DNA of 64,000 nt from Sialis fuliginosa (GCA_961205875.1 OY540809.1:11110267-11174266); one strand, 5' to 3'. Counted from the stretch's first letter, positions 1-12,599 are shown. Notes: generated by a model not told the origin, from the sequence alone. Numbers and translations are program-made.

Positions 1-212
1 GGCGATATCGAGAATAATTTAGCTTCCGTCTAATCAACTTGTGACTTAAATATATCAATCACTGCGCGTGCGCCTCGCAAAATGGGTGCGTTCACGCCTC
101 CTAATGCTTCAATCTAGCGACCTGCGTAATTTGTCATTTTGATATTGGACAAATACGTTTGATTGGTACGCCTTCAAAAAAAATGTGACGTGTGAAATTT
201 AACAACGTCACA

Positions 213-1080
213 ATATTTAAAAAAAAGCTGGAGTCTGCTCGATCGCGCCAAGCTGACATATTAACTATTCAACTTATTTGTTAAATTTTCAATTTAAATT
301 TCTTAATAATAGCCGAAGGCGCACTCGAAGGTCTTCGGGCATTAGATAGTCTTAAAGATAATGGTGTAAGCTATATTTAAAAAAAAGCTGGAGTCTACTC
401 GATCGCGCCAAGCTGACATATTAACTATTCAACTTATTTGTTAAATTTTCAATTTAAATTTCTTAATAATAGCCGAAGGCGTACTCGAAGGTCTTCGGGC
501 ATTAGATAGTCTTAAAGATAATGGTGTAAGCTATATTTAAAAAAAAAACTGAAGTCTGCTCGATCGCGCCAAGATGACATATTAACTATTCAACTTATTT
601 GTTAAATTTTCAATTTAAATTTCTTAATAATAGCCGAAGGCGCACTCGAAGGTCTTCGGGCATTAGATAGTCTTAAAGATAATGGTGTAAGCTATATTTA
701 AAAAAAACTGGAGTCTCCTCGATCGCGCCAAGCTGACATATTAACTATTCAACTTATTTGTTAAATTTTCAATTTAAATTTCTTAATAATAGCCGAAGGC
801 GCACTCGAAGGTCTCCGGGCATTAGATAGTATTAAAGATAATGGTGTAAGCTATATTTAAAAAAAAACTGGAGTCTCCTCGATCGCGCCAAGCTGACATA
901 TTAACTATTCAACTTATTTGTTAAATTTTCAATTTAAATTTCTTAATAATAGTCGAAGGCGCACTCGAAGGTCTTCGGGCATTAGATAGTATTAAAGATA
1001 ATGGTGTAAGCTATATTTAAAAAAAAACTGGAGTCTGCTCGATCGCGCCAAGCTGACATATTAACTATTCAACTTATTTG
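213..1080 (+). repeat. 160-bp tandem repeat array, five full units and a partial
   Basis: Units begin at ATATTTAAAA at 213, 373, 533, 694, 853 and 1013, giving a period of 159-161 bases. Copies differ by only a few bases each. Every unit has GATCGCGCCAAGCTGACAT and a G/C hairpin (GCCGAAG paired with CTTCGGGC). The array stops mid-unit at about 1080 and passes directly into a 20-bp array. A diverged relative occurs at 36428-36645. Confidence 0.9.
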
Positions 1081-1160
1081 TCAAAATGACATTTAAAACG
1101 TCAAAGTGACATTTAAAACGCCAAAATGACATTTAAAACGTCAAAATGACATTTAATATA
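1081..1160 (+). repeat. 20-bp tandem repeat, four units
   Basis: Four consecutive units of TCAAAATGACATTTAAAACG with one or two changes each, the last decaying at its end. It abuts the 160-bp array with no spacer, which suggests both belong to one larger element. Confidence 0.85.
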
Positions 1161-1196
1161 TCCAATCAAATATCAATTTAGAAAAACAAAACACGA

Positions 1197-1690
1197 ATTT
1201 TTAAAATAAATTGAGATAAATCTTTGTAAGGGAATATTTTACAACAAACGTTGTAGACCCATATTATAGGAAATTTAATGCTCTACAAAAAATATTCTAT
1301 AAAATTTTCTCGTAAAATGTGTCGTTCTTGAGATATCTTGAAAAAAAAAATATTTTGGGGTGTCACTCCTCTCCCTTACACACGATTTTGATGATTTTGA
1401 AATGGGACCGTCCTCAAACCAAACCCAACTATCCGACCAAGTTTCAATAATATCGGTTCAGTGGTTCATGAGTTATGCGTGTGACAAGGATTCAGGGGAC
1501 AGACGGACGGACGGACGGACGGACGGACACACGGACAGACAGACAGACACGGAACGAAAAGTGTTTGTCTTGACGTGAAACGGATAAATCAATTTAAAAT
1601 TTTGAAATTGGAGAACTTTTTTTTTGTCTCAATCTGAAACGATCACATAACTTCTCGTATCTTCGATATTGCGAGGAAGCAATAAAAGTA
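1197..1690 (+). repeat. Dispersed repeat family E, copy 1 (with GACGGACG microsatellite)
   Basis: Contains the block order GGGGTGTCAC, ACGATTTTGATGATTTTGAA, GTTATGCGTGTGACAAGGAT, a (GACG)n/(GACA)n stretch at 1499-1550, then GTGTTTGTCTTGACGTGAAA and TATCGAAG-type text. The same order recurs at 33795-34105 and 60455-60765 and, diverged, at 6870-7215. No coding potential; the frames across it are by-products. Class not determined, possibly a non-autonomous element tail. Confidence 0.7.
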
Positions 1691-1699
1691 ATTTTTTAT

Positions 1700-2980
1700 T
1701 TTTAAGGTTATTGGCCTAGCACCCAGTAAAATGTGAACTATCCGTATTTTTTCAATAAAAAAGAAGATTTGATTTCGAATAATTTAGTTTTTAATTTATA
1801 TGGAGAACACATGTACATTTGATGAAATTTTTTATTTTGTTAATAATTAAAAGTAAAAATTTAGATAAGTATAGTTTGGTGACCGCATTATATTTCATAC
1901 AAAAGATTGTGCAACAGCGAATGGAAATGTATATATTTATATATTCCCAACTGTTTCTATTCAACAGTGCATATTATTATAGACTATATCTTTAATATAT
2001 ACTATGACCTCACCGACTCTAGTTGTTGCACTCGCACACGTTGTTTGCATGTAAGTCGCACTCTATTACTGTTACGGATGATTTATTCACGCGTCTTTAC
2101 AAACATGCTGTCATGGTAGCGTTATATTTCTAGTTTTTCATTACTTTGAATAACCCTGGTTCTGTAACTATACGTGAATGTATGTGTTTTATAATTTTTA
2201 TAGTATTTAAAAGGGTTGAAGTTTCGAATAATCAAACGTCTCTGTATAGAATTTCAATAAATAGAGCACTTCCGGCGACTTATCTCATTTACCGTGTATT
2301 AAAAACTCTATTTTAATATCCAATACTCGAAAACCATACGTCCAATATTAAAAAAAAAATTAGTAAAATATCTGAGCTATCCATAAATAACATATTAAAA
2401 TTTTAGACTTTTATCTATAAATTGCTCTAATGATCGAATAACCTTAATATAATTGTTTCTATAGCAGGCCGCGAACTTTTCAAACAGCCTTTGTATAGTC
2501 GAATATGATATAATTTTTTTTTAAGTATAAACATTTCCTTTAAAAAATTCAAGAAACGTAAAAGTCCTAAAACTCGTTAGGGGTATTATATAGCTTTTGC
2601 ATAGTTAATTTAGGTATATAGTTTATAGCTTTGAAACTTTTTTAGCTTCTTTATACAGAACGTACAACATTACTTTTTATATTCATGAAGTGGTTGTGCA
2701 AATAACTTACTATATTTAAAAAAAGATGTACGGCAGTGGTAGAGTTATTTGCCGATATTTTCTTTAACATTTTTATGTGATAATTTTGGGTTTAAAATAA
2801 TGTATTACATATTTCTTTTTTATCGGGCTGCTACATCTATCGTATGTGTATATAATAAAATAAAACATCTGTACAGGGTTAGTCTTAGTGAAATCGATGT
2901 CCTGGGTGAGACTTTTTGCCGCCCTCTCTCCCCACCATGGTTCGTATGAGTGCAGTTTACATTCGAGTTTTTCAATTACA
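1700..2980. other. AT-rich DNA without recognised features
   Basis: Short chance frames only. No splice-supported exon and no repeat with matching copies elsewhere in the window was found. Confidence 0.4.
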
Positions 2981-3700
2981 ATAGAGTAATCCGGTCAAAA
3001 ATGAAAACCCGTAAAAATCTGTTTAATGTAATCTAGAGGTAAAAAACATTGTAGAAAATTTGTTCATACCCAAAAGTTTATCCCGATCCCAAAATATCAA
3101 ATTAAAAAAAAGGTACTTTTCAAACGCTCCAACTAGCGCGCCATGTTGCGTGACGTCATAACCCAGTGTTGAAATATCAGTCAATGCTGAAATGTACAAG
3201 CGTCAACGATAAACATGGAATATTCACGAAAAATAATAAGTTATAAACATTGTTTCGTAACTCAACTCACAAAACTCATGGAAAAAAATTTATAACTGTG
3301 CCAGAAGGAAATTAAGAAAAAAGTTAAAAGTAAAGATATTCTATATAATTGCAATATGTACAATATTAATATACTCGAGATTGTGCAACAATTCCAAATT
3401 TGAGGACTTCGGCTCATTTTTATTATTCTTCTAGTTTTTATAACTTACGCGTTGAAAACTTTGTAATAAACAACATTGACAGCTGAGCTGAACAGAACAT
3501 GGATTATGACGTTACAAACACATCAACCAATCACGTCGTGTTTTAAATGCGAGCTGATTTTTACGACTTTTAATATTGAATAATTTAAAATTGAGCAATA
3601 AAAAAAACAATTTGTTCAATGCTTTTATAATTTTTTTTAGTTTAATCTTTGCAATTAAGTAATAAAAAAGGTATGTAAAAAATTTCCGGATTACTCTATT
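2981..3700. mobile_element. Inverted-repeat element, about 720 bp, ends ATAGAGTAATCCGG
   Basis: The left end ATAGAGTAATCCGG (2981) is the reverse complement of the right end CCGGATTACTCTAT (to 3699). Subterminal blocks also pair loosely: a GTGACGTCATAAC near 3150 and ATTATGACGTTAC near 3505. No transposase frame, so it is non-autonomous. The superfamily is not clear; TA at the edges would fit a Tc1/mariner-type element. Confidence 0.7.
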
Positions 3701-3868
3701 ACGTAGGTCGTAGACTATTTATAATTATTTAAAAAAAAAAACAATATTATTTATGATTTAAAATCGTAATCCAATATTAAGATCATTAAGGGAGTAATTT
3801 ACAAAAATATAAAAATTCGTTGTGCTTTCCTTCAAATCCGGCCCTGTGTCAAAGAGTTCATGGTATAA

Positions 3869-4010
3869 TTACCGTGTTTAGACCAGAAAGACAAAACAGC
3901 AACATTGTTTTTGTTTTTTTGACAAAATAACAACAAACCTACATATATACATTTTTTAAATACAAAGTGTTTTAAAATGTTTTGTCTTTTTGGTCTAAAC
4001 ACGGCATTAG
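3869..4010. mobile_element. MITE family D (CCGTGTTTAGACC ends), copy 1
   Basis: About 140 bp with inverted ends CCGTGTTTAGACC and GGTCTAAACACGG, and inner AGACAAAACA pairing with TGTTTTGTCT. Two sister copies occur at 24064-24197 and 32681-32823. Confidence 0.75.
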
Positions 4011-4539
4011 AATAATATTCTTCTAGGCGTTTTGTTTTCGGAGGTATAGAGAAGTTCTTGTAGATATTGATGGTTTCTCTTTTTGCGTCTTGAAGTTTTG
4101 AGGGTTGTTCTTATGTACCTACTGCGGTTTCGATAAGTATGGTTCTTGTAATATATGTATGTTGTGGTGGTTCAGTTTTCAAGATCTAACTCACAGCTTA
4201 TGGTATTACAATTTACAATTAATAACGATGATGTTTGTGTTGATGTTCATTTTTTTACTGAATAATATGTAAATATTGACCTCGCAGTCGACAATGCGTC
4301 TGTACGCGCCTATACATAACATTCATGCTGTTTAAATATGATTAAACTGTGTCGTTACCATAGCGACGCGTGCATTGCTGTATTACGGCCGTAATCGGTG
4401 CAGTGATATGAAACTATTTCTGATGCTGGTTATTTACTATTTACCGACATGTATAAATAAGCAGTTCAAATGCCAAAGTGACCAAATACGCACAAACAAG
4501 GATATTTATTGAATGTTAATATGAATTAAATAGTACAGG

Positions 4540-5060
4540 GATTGAAAAGTCTTTGACCTGATATGCAAATAGCGACATAAACAAAAAATCCTTATACTTC
4601 CCATAGAGTACCATCCTTAACTAGAATACTGTCAAAATTTTATAACGTTTCATGTACTCTTGTTCAAGTTACAGCCTTCAAAGTGACACTACTTTTGTTT
4701 AATTTTGTGTTTTGATGGGGAAAAATAGCGTCCAAACAAAGTAATGGCTTGATAAGTGTTACGGCACATCTGCCCCAGCTAATTCAACCGTAAAATATTG
4801 GTTTGCTGAGTTTCATCGGACCGTACGAGCATAAATGATGCGCCACGTTCAATAAGGCCAAATGAGGCAGTTACTGCAAAAATCAGCTTTCAAAAAATAG
4901 CAAGCTAACACCATAGGCATCTCAAGGAACGTGCTGATCATATCCTAAATAAATGTTTACATATGAAAAAAATTTGCGCGCGATGGGTACCGCATTTTTT
5001 AACAACTGACCAAAATATGAACGTGTTCGACTTTCAAAGTAAAATTTAGGACTGTTCCAC
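4540..5060 (+). pseudogene. Decayed mariner-family transposon with transposase remnant
   Basis: From 4715 the plus strand reads MGKNSVQTK, then WLDKCYGTSAPANSTVKYWF and AEFHRT, a match in order to the N-terminal DNA-binding part of mariner transposases. After a frame change it continues NDAPRSIRPNEAVTAKIS and later ICARWVPHFLTTDQNM, the segment that precedes the catalytic domain. Stops (a CAA to TAA type change in QTK-stop-WLD, others after RA and AS) and at least one frameshift break it. The catalytic D,D(34)D part is absent, so it is truncated at the 3' side. GATTGAAAAGTCTTTGACCT near 4540 may be the left end. Confidence 0.75.
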
Positions 5061-5343
5061 TGCAATAAGAAGGTTTTATAATGTCAATAATATGCCAATG
5101 TCAAACAGTTGATCGAGGAAGTTATTTTAAACAATAAAGTTTACATGTACCTACATGTGTTCGGAAATTTTCGCGAGGGAGCTTCAGCCCTCTAAAGATT
5201 ATTTTTTTAATGCGAACTTTCAGTTTGACCGCTTTTTGGAAAGGCATTAATTCATTTTTGATTAAAATACTATAATAAAGCAGCTGTAACAAATCCATTG
5301 ATACTATCAAAACTATAGTAAATTTTGTTAGCTCCTTTATAAT

Positions 5344-5930
5344 ACCAGTAGTCCTTGGTCCTGGCTTTAAATTTTGAAATAAAAAATACTCCTCTGAAAC
5401 TTCGTGAGTGGATTCATTTTGGCGTAACCTACAACTTTTTTATCTTCGAAAATTCTGATAATTGGGGCGTTTTTGATGTGGCATGTGTCAAACATGTTTA
5501 GGGCGCAGGTCAGGGCAAAAGACCCTTGATTTTTGTAGGCCAGTATAACCATAACATTTTAGTATTATTTATCTAGCAATTGTGCAAAAATCAGCCGGTT
5601 ATTTATAAATTACATAACATCATGAATTTGACATGTTGAGGGTCTAGGTCTCGCTAAATTCCCCAATATTTTTGTAGGTCAATATATTTCCCGATGTTTG
5701 CATTATAAAATCTTGTAATTCGAGTAAAAAAGAAAGGGTTATTCGTAAATTGCCTATAACTATCGTTAAATTGGCATGTTTGGTGCATGCTACATCAAAA
5801 ACGCCTCAATTCTCAGAATTTTCGAAGATAAAAAAGTTGTAGGTTACGTCAAAATGAATCTACTCACGAAGTTTCAGAGTATTTTTTATTTTAATATTTA
5901 AAGCCGGGACCAAGGACTACAGACATAATA
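5344..5930. repeat. Foldback element, arms about 155 bp
   Basis: The left arm (5346-5500: AGTAGTCCTTGGTCC, then CTACAACTTTTTTATCTTCG) is repeated inverted at about 5776-5928 (CGAAGATAAAAAAGTTGTAG, then GGACCAAGGACTAC). Arms differ at roughly one base in ten; the spacer is about 275 bases. Minus-strand frames here are by-products. The outer text AGCTCCTTTATAATACC resembles the ends of the element at 63463-63984. Confidence 0.75.
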
Positions 5931-5934
5931 CCCA

Positions 5935-6869
5935 AGAAAAGTCATGTTGCGAGAATATGCTTATAAAAAAAAATATTTTAATTTTCCGACATAAAGGAAT
6001 TTTTTATTAGAATTTCTCATAAACTATTTTTGACAGCGTGTTATGTTTCGACACATACATATACGTATTATATTTATTAGAAAACCGAATGTGGTCTCCG
6101 GTGAATAGCTGGCGATTTATGCATCAGATGGTTTTATCGAATTGACAATACAAATAAAAATTATTTATCTATCTATTTTTGTTTTTGCGTCCGTATCATG
6201 AATATTTGTGCTGTAATTTATATTTAGTATGATAAAATATGTAACGGGAAATATATGATTTTAACGTTTTTATCTTATTTTTGGGGTGAAGTCAAATGAA
6301 AATTTGTGTTAGCAGTATTGAATTTATGTTTTAGTTTTGTATTATATTACAAAATGTATTTTTGTTGCGATATTCGAGCATTTACGGTGGTGAATATTGA
6401 ATTTTTGATTTGATTTAAAATTGGTATCGTATTTCTCGGATTTGTTTTATTATAAAAGTGTATAACGACATTATTAATTAGTATATATATTTTTTAAAGA
6501 TATGGAATATTAGATAATATAATTGGTAGTTATTTTCTACTACAGTAAGCAAAAAAAAATATTTCGAAATACACAATTAAAAATTCAGTTTAGGATAAAA
6601 AACAGGATTAATTTTAAATTAATAATTCTTATAAAGGAAATAGTAGGTATTTAAAAAAAAACATCTATCAAGTGAATACTCAGTGCTGCTTCTTGCTAAA
6701 TTCACCAAAAATAGTTAATTATCGAATATTTTTTATTATTATTTAACACATACCTTGACTGGGTCTTGTCCTCTTCCGACGACTCTTCGTATCAATTTTA
6801 ATAAGTATCGATCAAGTTTTAAATGAACTGTTATTTTATATAATTTTATTAAAATTTTTTCTTTGTAGT
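5935..6869. other. AT-rich DNA without recognised features
   Basis: Low-complexity A/T runs; I see no exon, inverted repeat or family member. Confidence 0.4.
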
Positions 6870-7215
6870 ACAAAAGTTGCAGTGACCTTTTTTATAGAAA
6901 ATTGAACGCTCTACAAAAAGATTCTATAAAATTTTCACCTAAGAAGCATCGTTCTTGAGATATTTTGTAAAAAAAAAACACCCCTCCCTCCTACAGCCCG
7001 ATTTTTATGATTTTTTATGTGCCTATGTATCTAATAGCCAGACCCAAAACTAAAAAATCAAGTTTAACCAAAATCGGTTCGGTGGCTCATGAGTTATGCG
7101 TGTGACAAGGATTCAGAAGGAAGACAGATAGGTATGGAAAGATCAAGTAAAAATGTTGAATTCCTTTTTAAAAAATGATCACAAATCTTCCCTTATTCTT
7201 CCGAATATGGCGAAG
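6870..7215 (+). repeat. Dispersed repeat family E, diverged copy
   Basis: Shares CTACAAAAAGATTCTATAAA, GTTCTTGAGATATTTTG, ATCGGTTCGGTGGCTCATGA and GTTATGCGTGTGACAAGGAT with the copy at 1197-1690, but has lost the microsatellite expansion. Confidence 0.55.
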
Positions 7216-7364
7216 AAGCAATTATATTTTACTGATTGTAATCAAAAACAAGAATAACACAAAAAATATAATCTATATCACGTGATTGAAAAATTGACTT
7301 GTTTGGCATCCACTTTAAACAATCTTATTTGAGGTAGTACTACTTGATGAAAGTGCTACTGACT

Positions 7365-7632
7365 TCAGCTAATAGAAGTTCCCGTTGTGGACCATAATAC
7401 AAACGCCATACCACCCCCTGGTGGACCCCTTTTACTATTGCACTCCACCCTTGTTCTTCTTCTTACGGTTGTACACACTAGAATACCGATAGGGAATTCT
7501 TGGAACGGATCCAAATTGCAATCACTGCCAAGTCTACGAAAGACGCTGAATTCATTTTCATTTTTTGTTTTAATTTTATTTTCAGGAAAATTTATTTTGT
7601 ACAATTCGAACAATTATTTTCTTGATGATTAA
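7365..7632. other. Unclassified segment with overlapping frames on both strands
   Basis: Base composition is less AT-rich than the flanks, and both strands carry open frames of about 80 codons (a Pro/Leu-rich one on plus, a GPPGGGM-containing one on minus). No splice signals or recognisable motifs. Two frames open in the same place usually means composition, not coding. Confidence 0.2.
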
Positions 7633-8214
7633 TAGTTGAAGTAGAACAATGTTATCGTATTTTTTTTAATTCTATTATTTTTTTATGAAGAATATACTAT
7701 TGTCAGTGCATATTACGTTTTTAATAAAATGATAAACATACATAAGTGTTTGATCAGTAAAAAATACAATAAATGCATTATTTTATTATCCGATGTGGAT
7801 GTCAGATAAGATAAAAAAAATTTACAATTGTTTCTTTTTTCACATGAGTATAACAATAACGCCAATAAGATAAGAGCATATTTTTAGTGTTCCATGAAAA
7901 CTGAATACTTAATGAATCATTTATAGGTGACCGTCCGTCCGTCTGTCACAGGCGATTTTCTCTGAAACTATTCGACATAAAAATTTCAAATTTGGCATAG
8001 AGGTAGAGTGAGGTGGCCCAATTATAGACGTGAGGTATAAAAATCGAATTTTGATTCTGGGGGTTAATTTCAGGAGGTAAATTGGGAAATGGAAAAAATG
8101 TTTTGATCTGTTAGTGTTTATTGCGCCACAACATTTGTTTATTTTTTAAAGCAGTTATTTTCTGTTATAAACAAACATGCAATATAGTCCACTCAAATTA
8201 AAAATTTCCTATAG

Positions 8215-9070
8215 GTGACAAATGGAATTAATATTCGCCTCGATTATTTTAACGCCAATCGATGGCAAATGATACCCTTAATAAAATATCAAAAATGCTA
8301 GGCTATAGGCTTCCGGGAAATACACTAAAAAATTTTGTGCCGATTATACTTAAATCGTCGATGCAATGAAAACGATGTAAGGTAGAACAAAAATGAACAG
8401 AATCAATTTTACTGATAAGAATATGTCCTATAAGAATGGTACTCCGGTTTATACCTAAAACTAATAGTTCAGGAGTTAGAATCATTCAAAACTTGAGACT
8501 AAAATGTAGTTTTTTGAAAATGTCGCAATTTGTCTCGGTTTTCTAAAAAAAAAATAATATTTTTTTTTATTCTGCGATTAATCGATTATAAAAAAAATAA
8601 CATGCAAAACAGGCTATAAAATACAATAAATTATTTCGTAGTACAGCCCCTATAGCTACAAATTAAAGTCAAAATAAGTTTTAAAATAATGAGTAGCTTC
8701 CCAATAATGTCTAGTTAAACCGTGAATTTTCTAGAAATTACTAACTGGTGAATACCGATATTAAATTTTATAGAAAACCGAGATAAATTGCGACACTTTT
8801 AAAAAACTACATTTTGGTCTCGAGTTTTGAACGACTCTCTTGAACTATTAGATTTAGGTATAAACCATTCTTATAGGAAATTTTCTTATCTGTAAAATTG
8901 ATTCTTTTCATTTTTGTTCTAGCTTATATCGACAATTTAAGTATTACCGGTACTAATTTTTATTTATTTTATATTTCCTGGGAGCCTACAGCCTTGCATT
9001 TTTGATATTTAAGGACATTATTTGCCATCGATTGGCGCTAAAATAATTGAAGAGAATTATATTCAATTTA
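8215..9070. repeat. Foldback element, arms about 310 bp
   Basis: The left arm (about 8225-8545) includes CCAATCGATGGCAAATGATA and GTCGCAATTTGTCTCGGTTT. The right arm (about 8771-9065) carries the inverted partners AAACCGAGATAAATTGCGAC and TTTGCCATCGATTGGCG. The spacer is about 225 bases. Arms carry substitutions and small indels, so the event is not recent. Confidence 0.75.
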
Positions 9071-9119
9071 AAAATGTAATTTGGTTGGTCTTATATATTT
9101 GTCATAACTAAATGATACA

Positions 9120-9205
9120 ATATGCAGTAAACGTTGAACGCTCCGACACAGTCGCGCAGTGATACGTCCAAGCGCGCGCGCTAAGACTCGCGCGTCGTTA
9201 CCTAA
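9120..9205. other. CpG- and GCGC-rich patch
   Basis: An isolated stretch with CAAGCGCGCGCGC and GACTCGCGCGTCG in otherwise AT-rich DNA. It could be a promoter remnant or the end of an unrecognised repeat. Nothing ties it to a gene. Confidence 0.2.
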
Positions 9206-9209
9206 AAAA

Positions 9210-11130
9210 TTAATATTTCATAAAGTTTTCATATGATCATAAATTTTCAAAGTGCTACATACTCAGGAATGATTAAGCTACAACATGTATTTTTATTTTT
9301 AAAATTCAGAGTTGACATGTGCCTCAAATTTTCAGTTAAATTTTATAAATAGAAAAAAATATATTTAAACAAAAGTTTTGTGCAGCAAAATATTTTTTTA
9401 AATAAATTATATACATTTTCCTACAAAATTGATCCCTTGTATTTTTACGCTATCTTTGATAGTTTTTGAGATATTTCGTTTTTAAAATTTTTTTTTCAAA
9501 AGTCGATATTTTTGGGGGGAATTTTTATTTTTATTTTTAAGTACTGTTAAAAATCTTCTTTTAACTAATACTAAAACACATATAAAAATTAAAAAAATCG
9601 GTAATAACAATAAAAAAAGTGTTAGTTAGTTATTTATGGAATGACCGACCTGTATTATAAGTGTTGTTTTAGGAAATGTAAAAAAGTCCTTATTCGGACA
9701 CTGTTAATCAGTGATATTTTTAAACAATAGAATACATTCATAACATTCCATGTTTGGGGTTCATTAAGTCTGCGAGTTGTTGTATGTATAGATTTCCAAA
9801 ACAGCGATAGCTATAGTGTAAGGAAATTATTCTTATCGCTAATTAAATGTTTATAAAACAGTTTGCATTCGTTTACATAAAATTTCACGTTGCAGTAACT
9901 TTAGTTCTGTATATAAATGATTTATCAAAGGTACATTTTAAAATTTAAAATTTCTTGCAAATGCTTTGTTGTTGTTCTATAAATATAATAATTATTATTT
10001 CTAAATTACCGCCAAAGTCTTTTATATGGGCAGTATTAACTGAATTATGGTATTTTTACTTTCTTATACCATGTGTATATGAAATATACATACGTACAGT
10101 ATAGTGAAGCCGATTTTTTTCGAAATCCGGATTTTATGAAATTATCTATTTTGACCTTCCCTGAAACCTATATCCCTATTTTCACCATGATCTGTGTGTC
10201 TGTAGAAGGGTGAAATTTTATATTTAAAATTAATTTTTGTCTGGGAAGAAAACTTTCTATTTTTGAAAACCGATTTTTCAAACGGATATGGATGTTTACA
10301 AAGCTCGATTTTTTAATTTTTCGCATTACTTTGAAACAGTACGAATTAGAGAAAAATAGTCAAGTTAAAAATTGTAGGTAATATTATTATCTATAATTTA
10401 TGTTCTATTCATTTTTTCGAAAAAACAAATTTTTGAAAAAAAAACTTTTTATTATAATTCAAATGGTTCATAACAGAGAAGAAATATCTGCCATGAGTAT
10501 TATGGGACTTTCTTATATGTATATGCAAGCAGATACACGTTTAGCCACTGCCATGTGGAAAAGAACATTTCTTTACAAGTCAACGTTTCTACCTCTGTAG
10601 TGGGTGTTAATTCGACGGTAACGGTTCACATATTGTTGTACCCAATAATATAAATATCAACAAAAAATAGAGATATTGTTTGTGATCAAGAATCAGTATT
10701 AATGATGTCATTTGATAAAACACAATTTTCCACTTAATGAAGTCAAATTTTATACCCACCAATAAAACCTTAGCAAAAAACAATTTTTGGCTAACCAAAC
10801 AGAAAAAACCATAAAAATAAAAAAGCGTACTTATGTTACAAATCAAATGCGGTGAAAAAGAATATATGTTATGTAGAAACCCCCAATAAAAATTCTGGTA
10901 TCTATCTGATAAGTTTTATTGCATTGTGAGATTGGTAAAAGTCAGATAGAAACAGATCCGGCTTTTAAGTTTGTGGAATCAAAGACTTAGTACAAATATA
11001 AATTGTAAGAAATATTTAATTATCTGATTTTGGTGAACGTTGAAATCTTGTAAAAACCGAGCAAGGTTCTTACATACAATATTTTTAACGGTCCAGCCAT
11101 TTATCTGCTATTTTATCAGAGAAAGCTGTA
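9210..11130. other. AT-rich DNA, some old repeat text
   Basis: The stretch 10080-10600 shares scattered phrases with 19620-20010 (GTTCATAA, TTATTATCTATAATTTATGT) and 62215-62260 (GCCATGAGTA, GGGxCTTTCTTAT), so old dispersed repeats are present. There are no credible exons; the two frames at 10400-10846 are by-products. Confidence 0.35.
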
Positions 11131-11132
11131 AG

Positions 11133-11300
11133 GTACTGGCATCAGTCTTGAATATAACCCCAGTAATGGCTATTTTTTAATTAAATGTACTGAAATAGAA
11201 ATATTTGTTGATATTTGATTACTACCATTTCTGAATATTAATCTATATACATATAACTGTCAGCAATGATTTGATTTGAAATCAATCAAATCCATAATAA
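11133..11300. mobile_element. MITE family C fragment
   Basis: Shares GGTACTGGCATCAGTCTTG and TGTTGATATTTGATTACTAC with the full element at 34972-35525. Only one end is recognisable. The hAT-like element at 11329 starts a few bases beyond it. Confidence 0.6.
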
Positions 11301-11328
11301 CCTTCAATTAAAAAACCAATTATAAAGA

Positions 11329-11597
11329 CAGGGCCGTAAGTAGAGGCTCTAGGGCCCCGGGGCAGCTAGTGACCGAGGGGGCCTCACTATATGCAAAATA
11401 TACCATAAAAATTGATGATCTTTTTTTTTCGTTGCTACCGCCATTCATTATTGTACACTTGTTACTATTGTTACTAATTTTAATTACATTTTGTTCCTAA
11501 GTCTTACCGATCCCAATTTTTACGCTACTGTGGGGACCCCCTATACTCGGGAGGCCCGGGCATTGCTCCGGCTGCTCTGGTAGCAGTTACGGCGCTG
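11329..11597. mobile_element. hAT-like non-autonomous element with exact 8-bp target duplication
   Basis: The left end CAGGGCCGTAAGTAG and right end CAGTTACGGCGCTG are imperfect inverted repeats. TATAAAGA stands directly on both sides (11321-11328 and 11598-11605). Length is 269 bp with G/C-rich ends and an AT-rich middle. The ends match those of the larger element at 16858-18096, so they are one family. No coding sequence. Confidence 0.9.
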
Positions 11598-12599
11598 TAT
11601 AAAGACACCGCAACATTATTTTCATTATTTTATCTTATAAGGTGTATAAATTAGTAGTCCGTACATTGTACGGTCTTTAGATATTATCAGTTGTGGTGTA
11701 AATTATATTTAAACTTTAATTGTAGCACTGAAATACCTTTAAAATAATATGTCACAAGATATAATTTTCTATTTAAAAATTCTACTTTGATCCCGCGTTG
11801 ATAGATAAAGGGTAAAAATTACTATAGACAATTAAAAGTACTGTATTTAGAATCTTATTACTTGTATCAGATGGGTTGGTAAGAGAAGTAATATTCTACG
11901 TATCATATTCTTTGAGTTTATTACATCCACTATAAATTTGAAATCTGAAACCGCCCTTTATATTATGTATGCATAGTGTATAGGAAGTAACAAGGTACAT
12001 ACTTGTTCATAAATAATACATTATAATGTAAGTTTTCTGAAACATTTGATGTTCTTGAATCGTTAACTGCCCCAATGACGTAACAATAATTTGAGGGGTA
12101 TCCGTGCAAGAAGACTTTAAGGATTATCTCTCAAGAAAATTTTTATTAAATCCAACCTAAAATTGTTTACAGTTATAGACTGTGACTTGCTATTAGTCCA
12201 ACGTTTTTACAGCTAATAGAATGTCAATTGACCATCTGAAGAAGTTCTGAGTAACTGATTCATTAACACACAGTCCAAGCCCTTGATTTTAGGTATATAA
12301 AATTTTAGGGATGTCTTTCTTTTATGTCGTAAGCACCTAGTAAGAAGGGATTTTCCGAAATTTAATTTTTAAGGGCAGTGGAGGGGGAGGGAATACGTGT
12401 TAAACTTTTTTATTTTAAAACATTTATTTGCATAACTGCTTATATTATAAATAAATGTGAATTTCAAGTAAAATACTTTTCTCTTAAAATAAAAATACAT
12501 ATTATTTTAAGAAATTATTCCAGATTAACAGTAAAAACGGTATCAGATTTTATAAATTATATAAATACTATAGCTGTTTCCGCGACTAGGTAGGAGCTG

